NCBI GenBank assembly: GCA_900553265.1
Contig: USDD01000078.1
Span: 1-12,432, forward strand
Reading direction: 5' to 3'
Origin: an uncultured Eubacteriales bacterium
Lineage (GTDB): Bacteria; Bacillota; Clostridia; Christensenellales; Aristaeellaceae
Length of the DNA: 12,432 nucleotides
Made by a program: the position numbers and the translations under genes. Under the pieces are notes generated by a model. It did no database searches. It was not told the DNA's origin and saw nothing but the letters and a program-made list of their open reading frames with translations. This document shows positions 5,937 to 12,432 of this stretch, piece by piece; the stretch's first letter is position 1, and every line of letters begins with the position of its first letter.

Positions 5937-6716
5937 ATGAACCGCAAGATCTTTCTCTGGCCCGGCGAGGCCCCTTACACCGCTGAATCGCCCGAACAGG
6001 CTCAGCCCAGCGTGACCGAATTCCGCGTTCCGGGCAGCCGCGGCGCAGTGGTGGTCTGCCCCGGCGGCGGCTATGAAATGAAGGCCGACCACGAGGGTGC
6101 GCCCATCGCCGAGATGCTCAATCAGGCGGGCATTTCCGCCTATGTGCTGGACTATCGCGTCGCGCCCTGCAATGAAAACGCGCCGCTGAGCGACGCCTCC
6201 CGCGCCATCCGTCTGGTGCGCTCGCTGGGCTATGAGAAGGTAGCCATCCTCGGCTTCTCCGCCGGCGGCAACCTCTGCTGCAGCGCGGCGACCCACTACG
6301 ACCGCGGCAACGCGGACAGCGACGACCCCATCCAGCGCCTGTCCTCCCGCCCGGACGCGTTCATCCCCTGCTACGCCGTGGTCAGCCTGTTCATCTTCAC
6401 CCATGGCGGCACGCGCCAGCATCTGCTGGGCAGCCATTCCGGAGATATGGAAAAAGTGCGCTACTTCTCCGCGGAGCAGAACGTCACGCCCGACACGCCC
6501 ACGGCCTTTCTCTGGCATACGTCCGAGGATCAGGCCGTGCCGGTGGAGAACAGCCTGATGCTGGGCGCGGCGCTGGCGAAGAACGGCGTGCCCTTCGAAA
6601 TGCACATCTTCCCCCACGGACAGCACGGCCTCGGTCTCGCGCCCGAAATGCCCGACGTGGCCCAGTGGGCGGGCCTGTGCCAGCGCTGGCTGCGCGGATT
6701 GGGCTACGCAGAATAA
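5937..6716 (+). CDS. Alpha/beta hydrolase, acetyl-xylan-esterase-like, paralogue 2
   Basis: This 259-residue tandem paralogue aligns with the preceding gene without gaps: about 82% identity by eye over residues 1-146 and again over 182-258. The same catalytic set is present: Ser108 in GFSAGGN, Asp198 in HTSEDQ, His230 in FPHGQHGLG, and the oxyanion stretch VCPGGGY. Its residues 147-181, with LLGSHSG, look like the normal family sequence, in contrast to copy 1. No signal peptide is visible, so an intracellular deacetylase acting on imported oligosaccharides is the likely role, as inference. ATG 5937 has GGAGGG nine bases upstream. No terminator is evident before pta, but pta has its own promoter. 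Confidence 0.88.
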   Translation: MNRKIFLWPGEAPYTAESPEQAQPSVTEFRVPGSRGAVVVCPGGGYEMKADHEGAPIAEMLNQAGISAYVLDYRVAPCNENAPLSDASRAIRLVRSLGYEKVAILGFSAGGNLCCSAATHYDRGNADSDDPIQRLSSRPDAFIPCYAVVSLFIFTHGGTRQHLLGSHSGDMEKVRYFSAEQNVTPDTPTAFLWHTSEDQAVPVENSLMLGAALAKNGVPFEMHIFPHGQHGLGLAPEMPDVAQWAGLCQRWLRGLGYAE

Positions 6717-6748
6717 CCGCCGCTACGGAAAACATTAACAAATAGGGC

Positions 6749-6777
6749 TTTTCAAATTCCGAATTCTGTCGTATAAT
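6749..6777 (+). promoter_or_regulatory. Promoter of pta-ackA
   Basis: TATAAT (6772-6777) lies 17 bases after TTTTCA (6749-6754), which matches TTGACA at four of six positions. The surrounding 60 bases are clearly AT-richer than the genes on either side. The transcript leader before ATG 6831 would be about 45 bases, with no obvious regulatory fold. Confidence 0.78.
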
Positions 6778-6830
6778 AGTTAAGATGAATAAATACCACC
6801 GCTCTTTGCGGAATATACGGAGGGATCATC

Positions 6831-7820
6831 ATGGCAATCATTGATAAGATTAAGGCAAAGGCCAAGTCCGACGTCAAGCACATCGTTCTTCCCGAGGGTG
6901 AAGAGACCCGCAACGCGCAGGCCGCCGCGATCATCGCGAAGGAAGGCCTCGCCAAACTGACCCTGCTGGGCAACCCCGAGAAGGTTCGTCAGGCCGCCAA
7001 CGGCGCGTCTCTGGACGGCATCGAGATCATCGATCCCGCGGCCTCCGACAAGTGCGCGGAATACGCCAACATCCTCTACGAGCTGCGCAAGGCCAAGGGC
7101 ATGACCCCCGAGAAGGCCGCCGAAATGGTCAAGGATCCCATGTACTACGGCATCCTGATGGTCAAGGCCGGCGACGCGGACGGACTGGTCTCCGGCGCGA
7201 TCCATTCCACCGCCGACATGCTGCGCCCGGCGCTGCAGGTCATCAAGTCCAAGCCCGGCATCAAGACCGTGTCCTCCTGCTTCCTGATGGAGTGCCCGAA
7301 CAAGGCCTACGGCGACGACGGCGTGATGATCTTCGCCGACTGCGCCGTGAACATCGATCCCGACGCGGAAGCGCTGGCCAACATCGCCATCGGCGCGGCG
7401 GAATCCGCCCGCTCTCTGGCCGGCATCGAGCCCCGCGTGGCCATGCTGAGCTTCTCCACCAAGGGCTCCGCCAAGCACGACAACGTGACCAAGGTTCAGG
7501 AAGCCACCCGCATCGCCCATGAGATGGCGCCCGATCTGGCGCTGGACGGCGAGCTGCAGCTGGACGCCGCGCTGGTCGAGAAGGTCGGTCAGCTGAAGGC
7601 TCCCGGCAGCAAGGTTGCGGGCCATGCCAACACCCTCGTGTTCCCGGATCTGGGCGCGGGCAACATCGGCTACAAGCTGGTGCAGCGTCTGGCGGGCGCG
7701 GAGGCCTACGGCCCCATCCTGCAGGGCATCGCCAAGCCGTGCAATGACCTCAGCCGCGGCTGCTCCGTCGAGGACATCGTCGCCACCGTCGCCATCACCG
7801 CCGCGCAGGCGCAGGGCTGA
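6831..7820 (+). CDS. pta: Phosphate acetyltransferase
   Basis: Pta converts acetyl-CoA and phosphate to acetyl phosphate and CoA, the first step of acetate formation with ATP gain in fermenting cells. The 329-residue protein is the short, catalytic-domain-only form without the long N-terminal regulatory region of E. coli Pta. Motifs visible: VLPEGEETR (19-27), SGAIHSTADMLRPALQ (121-136), DCAVNIDPDAEALANIA, SFSTKGSAKHDNV, DGELQLDAA, FPDLGAGNIGYKL and KPCNDLSRGCS, the last with the conserved active-site Ser-Arg. ATG 6831 has GGAGGG six bases upstream. It is followed 39 bases later by ackA, the usual partner, and codons are strongly GC-biased, as expected for a highly expressed gene here. Confidence 0.97.
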   Translation: MAIIDKIKAKAKSDVKHIVLPEGEETRNAQAAAIIAKEGLAKLTLLGNPEKVRQAANGASLDGIEIIDPAASDKCAEYANILYELRKAKGMTPEKAAEMVKDPMYYGILMVKAGDADGLVSGAIHSTADMLRPALQVIKSKPGIKTVSSCFLMECPNKAYGDDGVMIFADCAVNIDPDAEALANIAIGAAESARSLAGIEPRVAMLSFSTKGSAKHDNVTKVQEATRIAHEMAPDLALDGELQLDAALVEKVGQLKAPGSKVAGHANTLVFPDLGAGNIGYKLVQRLAGAEAYGPILQGIAKPCNDLSRGCSVEDIVATVAITAAQAQG

Positions 7821-7859
7821 TCACCCCGCCTCAACGACCATTGAAGGAGATTGCTTAAA

Positions 7860-9101
7860 ATGAAAATTCTGGTTATCAACGCCGGTTCTTCCTCGCTGAA
7901 GTTCCAGCTGATCGACATGGAGAACGAGTCCGTCATCGCCAAGGGCCTGGTCGAGCGCATCGGCACCGTCGATCCCACCACCGACCTGACCTACAGCTGG
8001 AACGGCAAAAAGATCAAGGAAAAGCAGCTCAAGAAGTCCAAGACCCACTCCGAGGCCATGGAAATGGTTCTGGACGTGCTCGTGGGCAAGGATCGCACCG
8101 ACCTTGAGGTCAGCGACGACGGCCAGCACCTGACCGGCACCGGCATCATCGCCGACCTGTCCGAGATCGGCGCGGTGGGCCATCGCGTGCTGCACGGCGG
8201 CGAGAAGTTCACCGCCTCCTGCCTGATCGACGACGCGTGCATCGAGGCCATCAAGGAGAACATTCCCCTGGGCCCGCTCCACAATCCCGCCAACCTGATG
8301 GGCATCGAGGCCTGCCAGAAGGTGCTGCCGAACGTTCCCCAGGTCGCCGTGTTCGACACCGCGTTCCATCAGACCATGCCGCCCAAGGCGTTCCGCTATG
8401 GCCTGCCGAACCACTACTACACCGACCTGCACATGCGCAAGTACGGCTTCCACGGCACGTCCCACCGCTTCATCGCGGGCCGCGCCACCGAGCTGTTCGG
8501 CGAGAACAAGAAGGTCATTATCTGCCATCTGGGCAACGGCTCTTCCCTGTCTGCCGTGGTTAACGGCAAGTGCGTGGACACCACCATGGGCATCACCCCG
8601 CTGGACGGTCTGCTGATGGGCACCCGCTGCGGCACGCTGGATCCCGCCTGCGTCGAGTTCATCGCCAACACCGAGGGCAAGTCCGTTTCCGACGTGCTGA
8701 ACATGATGAACAAGAAGAGCGGCCTGCTGGGCCTGACCGGTTCCTCCGACATGCGCGACGTGACCAAGCGCATGGACGAGGGCGACGAGAACGCCAGGCT
8801 CGCCATCGAGATGTGGACCTACACGGTTCAGAAGTACATCGGCTCCTACATCGCCGCCATGAACGGCTGCGACGCGATCATCTTCACCGCCGGCATCGGC
8901 GAGAACCACATCCGCGCGCGCAAATGGGTCTGCGAGGGCCTGTCCTTCTTCGGCATCAAGATCGACGACGAGCGCAACAACGTGGCCGGCGAGGAGCGCA
9001 AAATCTCCGCCGACGACAGCAGGATTCAGGTTTGGGTCATTCCCACCAATGAAGAGCTTGCCATCGCCCGCGACACGCTGGAGATCGCTACGAAAAAATA
9101 A
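7860..9101 (+). CDS. ackA: Acetate kinase
   Basis: AckA transfers phosphate from acetyl phosphate to ADP, giving acetate and ATP; with Pta it forms the main acetate pathway, reversible for acetate uptake. The 413-residue cytoplasmic protein has the ASKHA-fold phosphate loop NAGSSSLKFQ (7-16), GHRVLHGGEKFT (107-118, Arg109), VFDTAFHQTMP (164-174, Asp166), KYGFHGTSH (His198), HLGNGSSL, MGTRCGTLDPA (Arg256), GIGENH (345-350) and PTNEEL near the end. All expected catalytic positions appear filled and the length is usual (about 400). I start at ATG 7860, nine bases after GAAGGAGA; the TTG at 7851 lies too close to that site. No terminator separates it from pta. A new promoter overlaps its stop codon. 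Confidence 0.97.
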   Translation: MKILVINAGSSSLKFQLIDMENESVIAKGLVERIGTVDPTTDLTYSWNGKKIKEKQLKKSKTHSEAMEMVLDVLVGKDRTDLEVSDDGQHLTGTGIIADLSEIGAVGHRVLHGGEKFTASCLIDDACIEAIKENIPLGPLHNPANLMGIEACQKVLPNVPQVAVFDTAFHQTMPPKAFRYGLPNHYYTDLHMRKYGFHGTSHRFIAGRATELFGENKKVIICHLGNGSSLSAVVNGKCVDTTMGITPLDGLLMGTRCGTLDPACVEFIANTEGKSVSDVLNMMNKKSGLLGLTGSSDMRDVTKRMDEGDENARLAIEMWTYTVQKYIGSYIAAMNGCDAIIFTAGIGENHIRARKWVCEGLSFFGIKIDDERNNVAGEERKISADDSRIQVWVIPTNEELAIARDTLEIATKK

Positions 9102-9102
9102 C

Positions 9103-9131
9103 TTTACAAAATTGTCTTATCCATGTATAAT
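9103..9131 (+). promoter_or_regulatory. Promoter of the DUF177-rpmF pair
   Basis: TTTACA (9103-9108) and a perfect TATAAT (9126-9131) are spaced by exactly 17 bases, just past the ackA stop codon. The TTG start of the DUF177 gene is 24 bases past the -10, so the leader is short. It lets the L32 gene be expressed apart from pta-ackA, which may also read through. Confidence 0.83.
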
Positions 9132-9155
9132 GTCAAAGGTTAGGGGGAGAAAGGT

Positions 9156-9671
9156 TTGGCTTCGACGCTGAATGTGACCAGGGCGCTTCAGAATCCCGGT
9201 CAGGAATTTCCGTTTGAGGCGGATTGCCTGATTGACGAAATGGAAGTGCTGGGCGATCCGGTTCTGCTCACCGACGCGAAGGCCTCCGGGCTGATCGTGG
9301 GCGCGAATCAGAATCTCAGCGTGACCGGCGAGGCGACGGCCAACGTCGTCACGCGCTGTTCCCGGTGTCTGGAAGAGGTTCGCTTTCCCATTTCCGCGAA
9401 GCTCGACGCCGAGTTCACCCGCCAGCCCGATCCCGAAGACCCGGATCAGTACGTCTTTGAGGCTTCGTCCATTGACCTGACGGACGCCATCCGCGACGCG
9501 CTGACGCTGGAGCTGCCGCTTCGCGTGCTCTGCAAGGAGGACTGCAAGGGGCTGTGTCCGAAGTGCGGCGTCAATCTGAACACGGGTTCTTGTTCATGCC
9601 CGAAGGGAACGGGGAAACCCAATCCGTTCGAGGCGTTGAAGTCCATTGTTGAAAATCATGAGGAGGTGTAA
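9156..9671 (+). CDS. DUF177 (YceD-like) metal-binding protein
   Basis: The 171-residue protein belongs to the DUF177/YceD family, which in most bacteria is encoded directly before rpmF and has been linked to 23S rRNA handling or ribosome assembly in E. coli and plants; the exact activity is not settled. Visible features are a CSRC pair (Cys68, Cys71), the mid-region DLTDAIRDALTLELPLRVLC, and a C-terminal cysteine cluster at 126, 130, 134, 137, 146 and 148 (LCPKCGVNLN is characteristic), likely binding zinc. The start is TTG 9156, with GGGGGAG about six bases upstream. Its last codons contain the AGGAGG of rpmF, and only two bases separate its stop from the next ATG, so the two are translationally coupled. 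Confidence 0.93.
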   Translation: MASTLNVTRALQNPGQEFPFEADCLIDEMEVLGDPVLLTDAKASGLIVGANQNLSVTGEATANVVTRCSRCLEEVRFPISAKLDAEFTRQPDPEDPDQYVFEASSIDLTDAIRDALTLELPLRVLCKEDCKGLCPKCGVNLNTGSCSCPKGTGKPNPFEALKSIVENHEEV

Positions 9672-9673
9672 TC

Positions 9674-9865
9674 ATGGCCACTCCCAAGGGAAAAGTATCG
9701 AAAGCGAGACGTAATTCTCGTCGCAGCGCTCACTGGAAGCTCTCCATGCCCGGCATCGTGAAGTGCCCCCGCTGCGCCAAGATGAAGCTCAGCCATCGCG
9801 TCTGCAAGTTCTGCGGCTACTACGATGGACAGGAAATCGTGAAGGTCGAAGCGGAAGCGAAGTAA
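9674..9865 (+). CDS. rpmF: Large-subunit ribosomal protein bL32
   Basis: This 63-residue, highly basic protein of the 50S subunit starts MATPKGKVSKARRNSRRS, the classic L32 opening, and contains a zinc ribbon with Cys31-x2-Cys34 and Cys44-x2-Cys47, so it is the zinc-binding form. The AGGAGG at 9661-9666 lies inside the end of the DUF177 gene, seven bases before the ATG. In many Firmicutes rpmF is followed by fatty-acid genes such as plsX or fapR; here a terminator closes the unit directly after it. Confidence 0.98.
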   Translation: MATPKGKVSKARRNSRRSAHWKLSMPGIVKCPRCAKMKLSHRVCKFCGYYDGQEIVKVEAEAK

Positions 9866-9880
9866 TCTCGCTCCATTTCG

Positions 9881-9919
9881 TGCGCCCGTGTCTTTCAAAG
9901 ACGCGGGCGCATTTCCTTT
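9881..9919 (+). terminator. Terminator after rpmF
   Basis: TGCGCCCGTGTCTTT (9881-9895) and AAAGACGCGGGCGCA (9897-9911) are complementary but for one G-U, giving a very stable hairpin once the innermost bases open as the loop. A T-rich tail (TTTCCTTT, 9912-9919) follows. It is 15 bases past the rpmF stop. Confidence 0.85.
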
Positions 9920-9965
9920 GCCCACGCGATTTGCCCGATTTCTAAATTTCCTTGTCGAATCGCGA

Positions 9966-9994
9966 TAGACCCCCGCGTGGAAATGTGCTATAAT
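9966..9994 (+). promoter_or_regulatory. Extended -10 promoter of the Gfo/Idh/MocA gene
   Basis: TGCTATAAT is a perfect extended -10 (hexamer 9989-9994). TAGACC (9966-9971), four of six to TTGACA, lies 17 bases upstream. The leader to ATG 10060 is about 60 bases and includes a small hairpin, GCCGC (10011-10015) with GCGGC (10019-10023). The layout is nearly the same as at 1543-1571. Confidence 0.78.
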
Positions 9995-10059
9995 TCCAGA
10001 TGAAAACACGGCCGCATCGCGGCAAATTCGCACGACTACCCTTCAGGAGGAAACGTTCC

Positions 10060-11298
10060 ATGAAGCTCAATCAATTCGGAGAAACCGTCCGTCTGGGCAT
10101 CCTCGGCCTCGGCTGCCGCGGCTATTCCCAGCTCAAGGTGCTGCTGGACATGCCCGACGTGGAAATCACCGCAGTGAGCGACGTATACGCCGACCGCGTG
10201 GAGCGCGCGCAGAAGGCCGTGGCCGACGCCCGCGGCAAGACCCCCTTCGGCACCACGAATCCCGACGAATGCATCAACCGCAGCGACGTGGACGCGGTGA
10301 TCGTCATGACCGGCTGGGAGACCCACATCTCGCTGACCATTCAGGCCATCCGCGCCGGCAAGCGCGCGGCCATGGAGGTCGGCGGCGGCACGTCCATCGA
10401 CGAGTGCTGGCAGCTGGTGCATGCCAGCGAGGAGACCGGCGTTCCCGTCATGCTGCTGGAGAACTGCTGCTACGGCGAGACCGAACTGACGCTGCTGAAC
10501 ATGATCCATCAGAACGTGTTCGGCACGGTGGTGCACTGCGCCGGCGCATATTCCCACGACCTTCGCGACGAGGTGGGCAACGGCGACATCAACCGCCACT
10601 ATCGCCAGAACCACTTCCTCCATCGCAACGGCGAGCTGTATCCCACCCACGAGCTGGGCCCCATCGCCAACTACCTCAACGTCAACCGCGGCAACCGCAT
10701 GATTGCCCTGACCAGCATGTCCAGCAAGGCCTGCGGCCTGCATGAGTGGCTGGTGGAGCATCGTCCGGATTCCCCGCTGGCGAACGCTCAGGTCAACGAG
10801 GGCGACGTCGTGACCACGATGATCAAGTGCGCCAACGGCGAAACCATCGTGCTGACCCACGACTGCACGCTCCCCCGCCCCTATTCCCGCGGCGGCGTGG
10901 TGCGCGGCACCAGGGGCATGTGGATGGAGGACGGCCGCTCGATCTATCTGGAGGGCCGCACGCCCGTGGACGAGCACGACTGGACGCACCGTGCCGAGAG
11001 CGACCAGAAGTACATGGACGAATATCGCCATCCCCTCTGGCGCGAATACCGCGAATTCGGCGTGCGCGGCAACCATGACGGCATGGATTACCTCGTGCTG
11101 CGCGCGTTCATCGAGAGCGTCCAGAAGCAGGCCGAGCCGCCCATCGACGTGTACGACGCGGCCAGCTGGCTGAGCATCACGTCTCTGAGCGAGCAGTCCA
11201 TCGCCACCGGCAGCCAGCCCATCGCCATCCCGGACTTCACCAACGGCCGCTGGTGCTTGCCCCGCAAAAATCCCGCCCGCGAGGCGTTCGAGATCTGA
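10060..11298 (+). CDS. Gfo/Idh/MocA-family NAD(P)-dependent protein, GH109-like
   Basis: The 412-residue protein has an N-terminal Rossmann domain: VRLGILGLGCRG (10-21) with the Gly-x-Gly-x-x-Gly loop, Asp41 at the end of strand two (suggesting NAD over NADP), and a second half with NCCYGETEL, AYSHDLRDEVGNG and YPTHELGPIANYLNVNRGNR (194-213). The last segment and the SMSSKACGLHEW that follows closely resemble family GH109, NAD-dependent glycosidases best known as alpha-N-acetylgalactosaminidases, where Tyr and His of YPTH sit in the active site. No signal peptide is seen, unlike many secreted GH109 enzymes. The usual EKP of ordinary sugar dehydrogenases is EVGGG here (106-110). ATG 10060 has AGGAGG nine bases upstream, better than the in-frame ATG at 10000. 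Glycosidase versus plain dehydrogenase cannot be settled from sequence. Confidence 0.88.
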   Translation: MKLNQFGETVRLGILGLGCRGYSQLKVLLDMPDVEITAVSDVYADRVERAQKAVADARGKTPFGTTNPDECINRSDVDAVIVMTGWETHISLTIQAIRAGKRAAMEVGGGTSIDECWQLVHASEETGVPVMLLENCCYGETELTLLNMIHQNVFGTVVHCAGAYSHDLRDEVGNGDINRHYRQNHFLHRNGELYPTHELGPIANYLNVNRGNRMIALTSMSSKACGLHEWLVEHRPDSPLANAQVNEGDVVTTMIKCANGETIVLTHDCTLPRPYSRGGVVRGTRGMWMEDGRSIYLEGRTPVDEHDWTHRAESDQKYMDEYRHPLWREYREFGVRGNHDGMDYLVLRAFIESVQKQAEPPIDVYDAASWLSITSLSEQSIATGSQPIAIPDFTNGRWCLPRKNPAREAFEI

Positions 11299-11310
11299 TT
11301 ACAGGCGCAA

Positions 11311-11348
11311 AAATCCCCGCTTCCATTTCCGGAGGCGGGGATTTGCTT
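11311..11348. terminator. Bidirectional terminator between convergent genes
   Basis: AAATCCCCGCTTCC (11311-11324) pairs along 14 bases (one G-U) with GGAGGCGGGGATTT (11331-11344) around a six-base loop. Ts follow on the plus strand (ATTTGCTTTG) and a T run follows on the minus strand (ATTTTTG), so it can stop both the oxidoreductase transcript and the convergent PHP-gene transcript. Confidence 0.88.
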
Positions 11349-11352
11349 TGTT

Positions 11353-12273
11353 TTATTTGTCCAGCCAGATGGGATTCGTCCAGGCCTTGCGTCCCTGCGC
11401 GTCCACGACGCTGGCGCGGATGTAGGCGAAGTAATCCTTCAGCTCGTACTCGGCGCGGCTGATGCTTCCGCCGTCGCCGCGGCAGATCTTCGTGGGCAGA
11501 AAGCCGGAGTTGAAGCGGATGTGATCCACGTCCGAGCACTCCACCACCGCGCGGCCGTTCTCCACATAGAAATCGTAGATTTCCGGGCCGCAGGAGGCAT
11601 AGAATTCGCCGTTCTTCAGCGCGGCGAGGATGCTGTCCACATTGGGCTCGGCGTTGACACGCACCCAGCCGCGGCAGTAGCCGTGGGGATAATGCACGTC
11701 GTCCGAGGCCACGCCGTAGATGCGATGCCCCTGCATGAGCAGCTCGTCCCAGTAGGCCGCGTCCATGTCGATCTCATACTCCACCGCTGACAGGGAATTC
11801 CAGATTTCCATGGCGAAATTGCCCTTCATCTGATTGAATTCGCAGGCCGGCGTGCGGCTCCACATGGGATGGCAGTAGATGGTCAGGTTGTTCTTTTCGT
11901 GAATTTCGTCCAGCAGCGGCTGAAACTCGGCCTGATCCGCCACGGTGCCCGCGGGATACAGCTCGTCCTGAGCGTAGCCGTTGCCCGCCTCGGAGCCGAT
12001 GCACACGCAGTGGAAGCAGTGAATGCCCTTATCGCCGGTGATCTGGCGGTCGACCTCCATGCCCGGCACGACGAGGACGCCCGTCTCCGGGGCGAAATTC
12101 TTCAGATTGTAATTTCGATGGTCGGTGATGGCGACAAAATCATAGCCCGCGGCGCGGTATTTGCCCAGCAGCACCTCAGGCGCGTCGCATCCGTCCGAGC
12201 GCGTGGTGTGGGTGTGCAGCCCGCCCTTGAGCATCGCGTTTCCCTTGTTGACAAAAGCCTGCTGACGTATCAT
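11353..12273 (-). CDS. PHP-domain metal-dependent phosphoesterase
   Basis: The protein has up to 306 residues and a PHP fold at its N-terminus: GGLHTHTTRSDG (His20, His22, Asp27), AITDHRN (Asp51, His52), VPGMEVD (Glu73), IYCHPMW (His135) and VASDDVHY (Asp191/192, His194). These are the metal ligands of the trinuclear PHP site, so a hydrolytic phosphoesterase is likely; the natural substrate is unknown. The C-terminal 80 residues form a beta-rich tail (SCGPEIYDFYVENGRAVV onward, ending AWTNPIWLDK) common to stand-alone PHP proteins of carbohydrate loci. ATG 12273 has AAAGGA eleven bases upstream; ATG 12234 (MLKGGLHTHT) with AAGGGA six bases upstream is an equally good or better start and would give 293 residues. 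I see no clear promoter in the 159 bases to the edge. Confidence 0.88.
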   Translation of the reverse strand: MIRQQAFVNKGNAMLKGGLHTHTTRSDGCDAPEVLLGKYRAAGYDFVAITDHRNYNLKNFAPETGVLVVPGMEVDRQITGDKGIHCFHCVCIGSEAGNGYAQDELYPAGTVADQAEFQPLLDEIHEKNNLTIYCHPMWSRTPACEFNQMKGNFAMEIWNSLSAVEYEIDMDAAYWDELLMQGHRIYGVASDDVHYPHGYCRGWVRVNAEPNVDSILAALKNGEFYASCGPEIYDFYVENGRAVVECSDVDHIRFNSGFLPTKICRGDGGSISRAEYELKDYFAYIRASVVDAQGRKAWTNPIWLDK

Positions 12274-12336
12274 TTTTCCGATCGTCCTTTCATTTGCATG
12301 GTGCGTTCAACACCTCTAGAGCGGGTCTCAAAAAGG

Positions 12337-12427
12337 AAAATCCGCAAGTTCGAGTGGATTTTTCGTCAGTTCAAGAAAGAGATCCGAAGGCTTAGCAGCG
12401 CTAAGTTGAGGTTTGATGACGCAGAAA
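12337..12427. repeat. Structured intergenic repeat, copy B
   Basis: This diverged copy of the element at 1-79 lies upstream of the PHP gene. A first hairpin pairs AAAATCCGC (12337-12345) with GTGGATTTT (12354-12362). The core then begins with TTTCGTCAG (12361-12369). Its inner stem GGCTTAGC (12389-12396) pairs with GCTAAGTT (12400-12407) around a three-base loop, and the internal loop is again GAA (12386-12388) against GA (12408-12409), bounded by CC and GG. The basal stem TTTCGTCA (12361-12368) pairs with TGACG plus GAAA on the far side with a CA bulge. Compared with copy A the paired bases differ but pairing is kept, while the loop bases are unchanged. The element may run past the window edge. 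Confidence 0.65.
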
Positions 12428-12432
12428 TGGCG

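Noticed and set aside
5100..6626. A 508-residue open frame on the minus strand opposite the two esterase genes
   Set aside because: It is a by-product of GC-rich codons in the duplicated plus-strand genes; it has no ribosome site and no recognisable domain, and the plus-strand frames carry clear catalytic motifs.
6785..6844. A 19-codon frame in the pta leader that overlaps the pta start
   Set aside because: No ribosome site before its ATG, and its sequence runs through the strong ribosome site of pta; chance is the simplest reading.
7821..8909. A 362-residue minus-strand open frame opposite ackA
   Set aside because: Low-complexity His/Gly/Val/Asp-rich product typical of antisense frames of GC-rich genes; ackA is unmistakable on the other strand.
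10000..10059. An N-terminal extension of the GH109-like protein starting at ATG 10000
   Set aside because: It lies six bases past the -10 box, has no ribosome site, and the ATG at 10060 has a consensus AGGAGG at ideal distance and matches the expected start of the Rossmann domain.

Overview
The window is GC-rich chromosomal DNA with twelve protein genes. It most likely comes from a GC-rich member of the Clostridia (Firmicutes), probably an anaerobic gut-type lineage. The reasons are the strong AGGAGG-type ribosome sites, near-consensus sigma-A promoters (TATAAT, several with 17-bp spacing), an Xpt close to the Bacillus form, a four-cysteine L32, and the order pta-ackA-DUF177-rpmF. The lineage is inference; no rRNA or other marker is present.

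Left part (1-1517). A structured intergenic repeat and two tandem GC-rich hairpins lie just past the end of a minus-strand fucU/rbsD-type sugar mutarotase gene, which has an almost perfect promoter. Divergent from it is a membrane-anchored DUF218 (YdcF/SanA-like) protein followed by a strong terminator.

Middle part (1518-6716). A promoter drives a three-gene unit: a DUF21-CBS-CorC/HlyC membrane protein, xanthine phosphoribosyltransferase, and a NagD-type HAD phosphatase, closed by a terminator. Next come a YcxB-like membrane protein and two tandem paralogous alpha/beta hydrolases of the acetyl-xylan-esterase type. The paralogues are about 82% identical except for one equal-length central segment that is completely different.

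Right-centre (6717-9919). This is the acetate/ATP block: pta and ackA (acetyl-CoA to acetyl phosphate to acetate plus ATP) under one promoter, then a DUF177 (YceD-like) gene translationally coupled to rpmF under its own promoter, ending in a terminator.

Right part (9920-12432). A Gfo/Idh/MocA oxidoreductase resembling GH109 glycosidases has its own extended -10 promoter. It converges on a PHP-domain metallo-phosphoesterase across one shared bidirectional terminator. A second copy of the structured repeat lies upstream of the PHP gene at the right edge.

Most of the window is ordinary housekeeping and carbohydrate metabolism. The most unusual signal is the structured repeat found at both ends: two diverged copies keep the same internal-loop sequence while the paired bases change in compensating fashion. 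I see no CRISPR array, tRNA, rRNA, transposase, phage gene or defence system.
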